From assembly GCA_958298945.1 (NCBI GenBank), contig OY282609.1:59740220-59804219 (forward strand): a stretch of DNA of 64,000 nt, in the 5' to 3' direction. Shown in pieces: positions 55,625 to 64,000 of this stretch. Under the pieces are notes generated by a model. That model saw only the letters and a program-made list of their open reading frames with translations. It was not told the DNA's origin and did not search any database. Every line of letters begins with the position of its first letter. The first letter of the stretch is position 1. Source of the stretch: Atherix ibis. Lineage: Eukaryota; Arthropoda; Insecta; Diptera; Athericidae. The position numbers and the translations under genes were made by a program.

Positions 55625-56883
55625 CCAGGTGTATAAGCTTAAATTCGCTGTTTTTTAGTCAAAAAAAAAACCTATTTTTTTTTCATAGAAAGCAAAAACA
55701 AATTTATTCAAAGTACTTGCACTCAAAGTACTTGCTAAAAAAATGCATTCTTTTTCGAGGCAAACCACTCATCAAGCCATTTTCGGACGTTTTCGTAAGA
55801 ATCGAAGTGCTGCTCAGCGAGCGCGTGGCCCATCGACGAAAACAGGTGGTAGTCGGAAGGGGCCAGGTCTGGTGAATAAGCGGGGTGGGGTAGAACCTCC
55901 CAGTTGAGTGTCTCCAAGTAGTTTCGGACCATTTTTGACGTGTGCGATGGTGCGTTGTCGTGGAGGAAAATCAGCTTGTCATATCTTTGTTGATACTCTG
56001 TCATTTTTTGACGCAGAGCACGGTGCAATTTGATCAGTTGTTGGTGGTAGCGGTGGGTATTGACAGTTTCACCAGGTTTCAACATCTCATAGTAGACGAT
56101 ACCCTGCTGATCCTATCAAACGCACAGCATCGTCTTCCGTCCGAAGCGATTTGGTCTTAAGGAAGATGTTGCTGGTTGGCCGGGATCAACCCACGATTTC
56201 TTGCGTTTAGGATTCTCGAAATATATCCACTTTTCATCGCCTGTCACAATCTGATGCAGGAACGACTTTCTTTTTTGTCTGGGGAGCAAGATTTCGCATG
56301 AGTTTTGGTGTCGCTCCATCTGCCTATCGTTCAATTCATGCGGCACCCATTTTCCGATCTTTTCAATCTTCCCCATGGCACGCAGACGCATGGAAATGGC
56401 TGGTTGAGTAACACCCAATTACTCCGCGAGCATTTTTTGCGATTGGGTATCGTCTTCGTCCAAAAAAGCCTGCAATTGATGGTCCTCAACCTTCCTAGGC
56501 AGATTTTCACGTTTCTTGTCCCACAAGTCAAAATTTCCGTCTTTGAACCGACAAAACCAATCTAGGCATGTTATTTCCGATAAATCACTGTCACCATAGC
56601 CGTTAAATCACTGTCACACACCGATAAATCACTGTCGGCAGCCCATTTCTTCAAATTGAAGCAGACAGGCAGAGCTTCCCGCATATGCTCTTTTTCTGGC
56701 ACAAAACTAGACATAATTACCAAAGGAAAAATGTATGTTGTTGTACGAAATTGCTGACAATGTGCACTGATTAATGTTGACAAATGTCAAACTCATAAAA
56801 CAAAGAATGGCGTGCCCATGATAGCTAATACGCTAACTCACGCCATCTATGACCAAACAGCGGATTTAAGCTTATACACCTGG
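55625..56883 (-). pseudogene. Mauritiana-type mariner, both ends and TA target present, dead
   Basis: CCAGGTGTATAAGCTTAAAT at the left and TTATACACCTGG at the right, flanked by TA (55623-55624, 56884-56885). The minus-strand pieces read in order: SSFVPEKEHMREALPVCFNL, then a disrupted stretch where TAAATCACTGTCA occurs three times (56581-56640), KWVPHELNDRQMERHQNSCE, HQIVTGDEKWIYFENPKRKK (first Asp), and the best-kept block, 56085-55735: MLKPGETVNTHRYHQQLIKL, FLHDNAPSHTSKMV (second Asp) and HPAYSPDLAPSDYHLFSSMG (third Asp, 34 residues on). The last ~25 residues are lost, with a small duplication of an AAGTACTTGC segment near 55712-55735. Confidence 0.92.
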
Positions 56884-56885
56884 TA

Positions 56886-57529
56886 ATAAAAAAATTATTT
56901 AAAAAAAAACCACAAAAACTAAAGAAAAGAGAAAAAAAAGATAAAGTCTACCGTATAGATCGGTGGAAGAGACTTGCTGGTTCTTCTCTCCATGGCCTAT
57001 CCCGAATTCCGCCCCATTACGTTCCGTGGCCAAAATATATTTGGAGTGCCCCTTTGTGCTGCGGTACTCCCAGGTTGTTCGAGAGATGATTCCGCTGTTG
57101 TAGTAAATTCTGATGTTGTTGCAGGATAGCAAAAAATCCAGCTGATTTCTTTCTTCTATATTATACGGTTTTTTAACAAATTGAAAATAAGCAAAACGAG
57201 ACTTATTTTTGATGTATTTTTCTTAACTATATCGACAATTTTCTTGAATTTCTTTTATAATTATTTCTATTCGCGTACTTTTTTCTATTTCTTTTATATA
57301 AGCAATGATGGTGGATGTTGGACGAAATAAAACTCAATTTATTCGTTCTTATTCGGGAAGATCAGTATTTTTTTCTTCTATTTTTTTGTTTTGATTATTA
57401 TGCTATGAAGAGTACGTTTATTTATTTATGTTATTTTGTTGAAAATTTGTTGTTATTATTCATACACATATGTCGATCACGTAGACACTTTCAATACGGC
57501 TCCTAACCGATGTGAAAATGAAGTTTTAA
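56886..57529. other. AT-rich intergenic DNA, no gene seen
   Basis: No element or gene recognised; a 77-codon minus-strand frame (56899-57132) has no motif. Confidence 0.5.
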
Positions 57530-57804
57530 AGAGAGAAAGTGGAAGAATCTGTCTCTTATTGTGAGCTTATTAAGGGCACGGAGGATGAATTTCTTTTTGT
57601 AAAGTAGGAATTAGTAATGATTGTGATAAATTAAACTGACTCGGGAGTTGTGAAGGTAAAACAAGATGAGTTTTCGACCAGTTCCTATAAGGACTGAGTC
57701 CATCGCTGCTTCAACTCACCTAAACCCTGCTGTTGGCATTCTGACACATATTGTAAGGAAGTAGAGAGCTGTCCCGTCGAAAAGAGCATTAATTATTCTA
57801 ATTA
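57530..57804 (-). mobile_element. RNase H LINE relic, left of mariner
   Basis: Follows 11940-12300 of the better copy: GAATTTCTTTTTGTAAAGTAG, GAGTTTTCGACCAGTTCCTA, GGCATTCTGACACATATTGT and CCGTCGAAAAGAGCATTAAT. Similarity stops at the mariner left end. Confidence 0.75.
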
Positions 57805-59045
57805 TTGGGTGTAAGGGAAAGTTTTGTCGTTTTTTTCTAAAGAAAAAACTAAATTTTTTTCAGTTTTTATTCAAAAAATAAATCCAAAATATAATTTCCT
57901 TTATTAGTTACAACTGTCTGCCAGCGTTCTGGCAGCTTATCCTACCCCTGGAAAAGATGTCCTCGCTTTTGGACGTAAAGTATTCTTCCACTACCATTTG
58001 GACACCCTCATTATTTATATATTTATTTTCATCAAGAAAGTTTTGCAGCGACCTGAACAGATGATAGTCAGATTGTGCAATATCTGGAGAATATGCTGGC
58101 TGAGGTAGAGTTTCCCAACCCAACTCTGCAATTTTTTGTCCGGTTTTTCTTGCCAAGTGCGGTCTATCGTTGTCATGGTGAATAATTACAGCCTTTCTGT
58201 CGGCCAAATATGGCAGTTTACGTTGAATTTCTTTATTCAAAACATCAAGTTGCAAACAGTAACTACGATATCAGCAACGACCGTATAATTTTCTTTCAGC
58301 AACTCATAGTGGGCAAGACCCCCTCCGATCCCCCCAACAACACAACATAACTTTCTTTTGATGCATGCCACCTTTGGATGTGGTCGGTGGTGTCTCCCCT
58401 TTGTAAACATATGCCCTTTTTCTTACCACATCTTTATAAACTATCCACTTTTCATCACCAGTCACCAAGCGGTCCAAAAACGGTTTCCTTTTGTGACGCT
58501 TAATTCGTGTGGCACCCAAACAGAGAGTTCGGACACAAAACCAAGCCTTTTAATGTGCTCTAAAGCAGTAGTCTGATGAATTGCAAGCTTGAAGGCCACT
58601 TCTGTGGAATATAACATGGGATTTGTCCTGATCATACTTTGTAGCACTTCGTCATTGTCATCTGATGGCCTTCCTGATCTGGGTTCATCTTTCAAAGAAA
58701 AATAACCTGAACGAAATTTCGCAAGCCATCTCTGGTATGTTGGAGCTATTACTTCGTCTTCTCCAAACACGCCATACAAGTTTTTTTTTGCCTCCATCGC
58801 GTTGTTCCTTTTTTGGAACTCATACAACATACAATGTCTTAAGTGCACTTTTTCTTCACACATGTTGACTGTTTTACAAGTTTAAAAAAACTGACAAAAA
58901 TACAAAAAAAATGTGTATAAACCATCAATCATACAGTAATCTAACGGTTTAAATCGATTTCAGTCAAATCATAATTCTCGCTAAGAATCGACAACGCATA
59001 CAAGTGCAAGTGTTCAAAAACGACAGAACTTCCCCTTACACCCAA
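57805..59045 (-). pseudogene. Cecropia-like mariner, both ends and TA target present, frameshifted
   Basis: A 1241-bp element with terminal repeats TTGGGTGTAAGGGAAAGTT (left) and its near-complement (right), flanked by TA (57803-57804, 59046-59047). Minus-strand pieces are: MCEEKVHLRHCMLYEFQKRN (start 58863) through RWLAKFRSG, DEPRSGRPSDDND and VWVPHELS; a frame change near 58500; DRLVTGDEKWIVYKDVV (first Asp); a second change near 58260-58305; then ADRKAVIIHHDNDRPHLARK (second Asp; NDRPH for the usual NARPH) and QPAYSPDIAQSDYHLFRSLQ (third Asp, 34 residues later). It is dead through frameshifts only and is not very old. Clade assignment is by overall look. Confidence 0.9.
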
Positions 59046-59130
59046 TAACTCACTTTATCTATCCTTACACTTACTACTGACCAATATATTTGCTCACCAG
59101 GACTTTCATGGAATCTGCGGAATGGGGGAG
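59046..59130 (-). mobile_element. RNase H LINE relic, right of mariner
   Basis: AACTCACTTTATCTATCCTTA and CAGGACTTTCATGGAATC align in order with 12293-12315 and 12422-12438 of the better copy, continuing the LINE interrupted at 57804. Confidence 0.65.
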
Positions 59131-62100
59131 AGACTGAGAAATATTTGTGCTGCAGAACATTGTGCCACATTTCCTACAGACGTGCCATCTCTCGATACAA
59201 GTATTCACTTTAGATATACAGTCTCTGAACTGGGTTAAAGAATATTAATTAAAATGTTGATCCTCTTAAAAATAAATAAACAATAGAGGGTAAAAGAGTA
59301 TATATACTTTCAAAATAATAATTTAAATAATAAGATTAATAAGAGCCTATATTATACTCGAAAAGCACTCAATTTTTAGTGGAAAATCAAATCTCCAATT
59401 TCAACGTTTGTATAGGTTGAAATGATGCAGCAACCTAGATGTACTTAATTTTTTTGAATTTTATAAGTTTTAGGGATTTGTAAAAAATGTTGAGATTAGT
59501 AAATTTATAAAATTAGATTCAGTAGGATGGACACACAGTTCGAACCGAACAAGATGTGATGATTCTAACATTTAGAATTTCGAGCTGAAAATGCAAAAAA
59601 AATTTCTATAAGCCAAAACCTAAAATAATAACAATAAAATGTTTCTATTGGATTTTCTTTAACATTCATCTATTGATTATATGAAATTGTTAAGTATAAA
59701 TTTATTATGATTTCTTCTTATTATAAATAATTCAGCGTGTTCATAATAAAATCAACAGAAAATTTCAACATACAATTCAGAATAAACAAAAATATGTTAT
59801 AAACTTTCTTTTACAATATTATCATTTATACGAAAATGAACAGTCAACAGTAATACAAATACAGTATTATTTACAAAACATTGAATAGAATTCATTTTAT
59901 CATAATTTCCATTTTTTTTTTTCAAATATTTAAAACTATTTAAATCACTTAGGAAAACAAACGAGTTTTTTGTTAATAAGATTATCATTATTATCGAAAT
60001 TGAAACTTAGATAAAAAGCTAATGTGGTTAAATCGATTCAATTGATGATATTTATTAATTTTTTTATAGTATTTTTTTGTATTTCTATTTATTATGATTT
60101 TTTTTTGTAGAATATATTAATGCAATTGGTTTATGTGTTTTTATGATTTATGTGCTATTATTAAACTACAATACATAAAATTATTTTTGCTTAATAGATA
60201 TTTATGAATATATTTATACTGATTGATAAATTATTTTATGAAAATGAACAAAGAAAAATATAGTTAAATGGTATGTTTGATAAAAATATCTAATTGAAAT
60301 ATTTAATTTAACTAAAAAATCCCAATTATTTGGGGATCAGCAAAATAAAAACTCTGTTGTAGAATAGAAATTTTGAAATGTATATAAAATGGTAAAAATA
60401 TAAAATTCAACTAAATATGATTAATAGGGAACAGTTTATTAATAAGGGCAGTCATATTGGCTAACAGCCAACTAGAATTAAATATTACATACATTTTTTT
60501 TATGTGGATATTATCATCCTTTTAATTATATTTTACTAACTATTTTATATTAATACAAAAATTTTCCTAATTATTCTCAATGTATAAAATGTTGTTTAAG
60601 TTTTGATTTCTCTTTAAAATATTACACATCGAATAACTTTTCGATGTTGATGTATTTTTGTGCGATATTAAAGATTTTTGTTTGGTTTTTTTTTTTGGTT
60701 ATTAATAGATGAATAATATTGGGAGAGGTTATAGAAACCTTTCGTTATTACGTAATTACCTTGATTTTTTTTTGGTTCTTCCATAAAATACAGTCTTAGT
60801 TTAATTGCATAAAAATTCAACATAAATTTTGAATATTTTTCTCATAATACCGGAAATCCTCCCCTACCCCAACCACAAAAAAAGTGAAGTATTTAAATAT
60901 TAATTGATTTGTATGCGTTTATGATAATTTAATTAATATATTTGATTATTTTTTTTATATTTGAAAGTACATATAAAAATTTATGAAAAAAAACCATTTT
61001 CAATTTTAAATTGCCATATATTGGTGTGACACCACAAATCGTAACATTCGCATAAATTCACCTTAATATTGGGTTTGCGCATAAACTAAAATTGGCGAAA
61101 GAGCAATTTAATGCCAAGCAGACGTAGTCTATGCACAGGTGCGCGAATCGATTGGCCAACGCAATTACCACCGCCCATAAGAGAGAGAGAACGATTTGCC
61201 GGCACGCCGACGCATGGTTTACTTATGAGAGAAAAAGCAAGAAGCGTCCTGTCATACTTTTGCAGCCATTTTATTTAAGAAACTATTACAACAATTTAAC
61301 TGGATTTTTAAATAAAGTATACTAAATTATCCATGTTTTTATAATATTAATTAATAAATCTAAAAGGTATAATTAGAAAAATGTATAATAGAATGCATCA
61401 GATGCAAGTTTATACGGAATAATTGACTTAATTTATTCGTACATACATATATGTATAACCATTTTACAAAAGATTTCACCTTGTTTTTTTGGCTAGTTTC
61501 GATAAGAAATTGACAAAATTCTTTTAAATAACCCATTTAATAATTGATTGCATAACATGTTTGTGCAAATTAAAATTTAATTACAGAAGTGCATACAAGC
61601 ATTTTTAATAATAATTACTTCTCTGTACACCTTCACGCAAAAAAACCACACTAAAACTGAGCAACTAGTGTGGAGAGAATCAGTTACTGTGGAATAGGGT
61701 ACAAAATTCAGGTGTAAATGCAGCCTATCGGCCTCAATCGAACTTTTTTCTTCGATTTTCCCTCTTGAATTTCAATAAAAATTAATTACTTTAAAGATAT
61801 TAACATTTAATATAGTAGAGATCATTTGTTTAGAAATCATTCTATAACAAAATTTTATAAAATAACTTAATTCTTATTTGCTTATCAAAGAAATAAGTAT
61901 ATATGAATTAAAAAGCTAGTACTTACAAAAAATAATCATTTAAAATAAAGAAAAAAATTATTGATAATTTACCGGAAATATAATACAATCGGTTTCGGAA
62001 ATTTTTTTGATTTGAAAAAGTAGTGATTTGATAATTCTTGTACAATAAAATAATAAATTACCTTTGATTTAAAGTAATAATAACAAACTATGATTAAAAG

Positions 62101-62828
62101 TGCTAATAGGGCTTAGGGAAAATTCAGACTGAAGAGGCAAAAAAAGTTGAAACAGAAAAAATGGACAGAATACCGGCCTTACTCATGGATTTGATACAAA
62201 ACAAACCAAATCGACTGACATAAACAAAAACGAAAAATAATTAAAAATAACAACAAACAATTAAAAATCAAACATTTTAATTTGTTTAATAAATTAAATA
62301 ATATATAAAATTCTCTTTAGTTTAAAAAAAAAATAACGAAAAATATTCTTTAATTTAAAAAAAAACTACATTTGTACATGTTCCTGTTTTGATATTTTTG
62401 TTTGTAAATAACTTTTTAAAATTAATTAATTATGATTTATTATAATTATTGTGTTAGTTTAAAAACAAATGATAAATTAGCTTAGCTGATTTATTATCTT
62501 CACTACCATATTCAGGTATAAAACATTAATAGAAGAAGGACCACATTATATTAAGGAGTAAACATTCCTTAATTCACTTTAACATTAGTGTAGTTTTAGA
62601 ATTGTTGTCTTCTTTTTTTGTATTTAAAATATTTAGGAAAATAACCAAAAAGGCTATTTTCTATATTTTTGCATGTCTCTCTTCGCGCGCTCTCTCTCTC
62701 TCTCTATTTCTCATTTATCTCGAATCAAAACAGTAATAATCATTATAAAAATAACGGTAGTAAATTAAAAATTGTGCGTATTGGAATATTGTAATTGATT
62801 ATTATCGATTCTATGAATCATCATTTTC
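59131..62828. other. AT-rich DNA downstream of Ziz; probable 3' untranslated region at the right end
   Basis: No coding sequence supported. The part next to 62828 should be the 3' untranslated region of the Ziz gene, but I cannot place its poly(A) site. A 64-codon frame at 61131-61325 has no known motif. A (TC)7 run is at 62691-62704. Confidence 0.5.
62691..62704. repeat. (TC)7 microsatellite
   Basis: Seven TC units preceded by CGCGCGC, probably within the Ziz 3' untranslated region. Confidence 0.85.
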
Positions 62829-63956
62829 TTAAGCAGAGCTCGAATTATTTGGAGCACCGCTAATTGCACTATAAAGAGTCATGCTGTCACGTTGCAGAGC
62901 GATTCCCTCATTGACAGGTGCAAAGGGCTCGTTGAGAAGTTCGCTTAGCGCATTGCATAACTTTTGGTAGTTATCCTTGAGAGCAAGATGATATTCCTTC
63001 TGGTCGCTTGATATCATTCGAGCGTTTAGATGCAGTGCAGTGTTGCAAACCGTAACGAATTCCCTTTGAAAAAAAATGAGTGCATATTATAAATCCTTCT
63101 TACGTAAGTAATAATAATTAATTGATTATTTTGCTCACCTGAATATATCCTTTAAATCTTCAACTCGGTCAATAGAATATTTATCAATCACTTTTGGATC
63201 TAAGAACGCTGAAGCGTACGCTAATGGCCCAGCATTAACTGTAACTGCCACACTACCCTGCAACCGTAATTGTAGTTTCTTGACATCAGCTGGTGGCATT
63301 ATCACATCTTCCAGCTCGGACACTCTCATCTGCATTTCGTCAATAGCAACTTCAATAGGACTCAATTCGATTATTTGTCGATTTTTCACTGGTATACGTT
63401 TTAGAACGTATGGAAACGAGTAGTTTGCTATAATTAAAGAAAATATGTTGTAGATTAACTGTTAGAAACTTAAATGGGTTTCGTAAATCTGTTCTACTTA
63501 CTAGTGATGATCGTTTTTCTTTTCCATTGATCTTCGACATTTCCTCGTGCAGTGCCATTTTTGGTGAATGGTGTCTCGTACATAAAAGTATCGACATCAT
63601 GATTTTGTTCGAACTCGTTCTGCCTGCATTCAAGTTCATCTTTGCAAAAATACGGAATCACATGCGTTACTTGAATGTACGCTATTTTCGGATCTAAATT
63701 ATTCGCATCAACCTTCAATTGTACAAGAAAAAATAATCTGTCAATTTTTTTTTTGAAATTTTAAATATAGAATTACAATAGAAAACAGTTTGTAAATATT
63801 TGTGTTTACCGGAGATGAGTCCATTATCATCTTAACAACATCGACACCAAACTTGTCCTTATACTGTTTGTACAGCCTTTCAGAAATTTCGCTCAACGAG
63901 GTCAGTTTTGGTTCTTTATAAACGTACTCAATGGCATTATCTTCTTCGAAAAACAT
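62829..63956 (-). CDS. Ziz: Zizimin-type DOCK guanine-nucleotide exchange factor, last four coding exons
   Basis: Exons run right to left: 63956-63810, 63712-63502, 63427-63139 and 63063-62829 (stop TAA). The introns are 97, 74 and 75 bp with GT..AG ends. They join in frame to 293 residues, the C-terminus of a protein of roughly 2000; the 5' exons lie beyond the window. This is the end of the DHR2 (DOCKER) domain, which loads GTP on Rho-family GTPases, Cdc42 for the DOCK-D class. Diagnostic pieces are [49 protein letters not shown], and [20 protein letters not shown], the lobe C helix region that senses nucleotide. The exact pattern fits DOCK9/10/11 and fly Ziz better than DOCK6/7/8 (Zir), as I remember them. 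The tail [11 protein letters not shown] is short. Confidence 0.9.
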
Positions 63957-64000
63957 CTACAGTAATAAAATGGCAATAAGAATAATAAAGTCCAATTTCT
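63957..64000 (-). other. Intron of the Ziz gene, running off the window
   Basis: On the minus strand the bases before exon 63956 end in TTACTGTAG, a splice acceptor. The upstream exon is outside the window. Confidence 0.75.

Noticed and set aside
61131..61325. 64-codon frame with Cys/His/Arg-rich start (MHRCANRLANAITTAHKRER)
   Set aside because: No matching domain, no splice sites or context; it lies in the probable 3' region of Ziz and fits chance.

Overview
This is a stretch of nuclear DNA from an insect, almost certainly a higher (schizophoran) fly. The evidence is AT-rich intergenic DNA, short 69-97 bp introns with standard GT..AG sites, a C-type lectin gene that looks like Drosophila Clect27/schlaff, the 3' end of a zizimin-type DOCK gene, and a transposon load dominated by mariner elements and RNase H-bearing non-LTR retrotransposons typical of flies. 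I cannot name the family or species. There is no bacterial, viral or organellar gene content and no CRISPR array. Only two host genes are visible, both at the right end. At 53103-53831 (+) there is a two-exon gene for a secreted 219-residue C-type lectin-like protein. At 62829-63956 (-) there are the last four coding exons of a Ziz/DOCK-D guanine-nucleotide exchange factor that continues past the right edge. They converge, with about 9 kb of transposon-riddled, AT-rich DNA between them. The first 53 kb hold no host gene that I can support. They hold layered mobile elements. (1) Mauritiana-type (Mos1-like) mariners: 1-583 (cut by the window edge), 20402-21624, 30588-31868 and 55625-56883, all on the minus strand and all broken. 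(2) A second mariner family ending in CGAGGGTC: an open copy at 23671-24962 (+), a broken copy at 27244-28461 (-), and a related older element at 42233-43465 (-). (3) A cecropia-like mariner at 57805-59045 (-). (4) Older Tc1/mariner relics, several of a type with long D-D spacing: 2641-3518, 4057-5160, 23340-23668, 25090-25640, 28470-29406, 32040-32400, 32640-33330, 38590-38830 and 50570-51010. (5) One family of RNase H-bearing LINEs in many pieces on both strands; the best copy, 10862-12456, is flanked by a 13-bp target-site duplication. (6) Two young, 5'-truncated Jockey-type LINEs with poly(A) tails at 17330-18776 and 49255-50540, plus an older relative at 5270-6560. (7) Scraps of RTE-like and LOA/R1-like LINEs. 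Several elements sit inside others, which gives a relative insertion order: mariner into RNase H LINE at 8595, 42233 and 57805, LINE into LINE at 10862, and mariner into an older Tc1/mariner relic at 23671. Outside known elements the notable structures are a perfect 25-bp inverted repeat with a 3-nt loop (32568-32620), a 52-bp near-perfect palindrome (12934-12985), a miRNA-precursor-like hairpin (39797-39863) and a tRNA-like B-box stretch near 35210. No new biological system is evident; the most testable items are these hairpins, the open mariner with an altered conserved tryptophan, and the nesting history.
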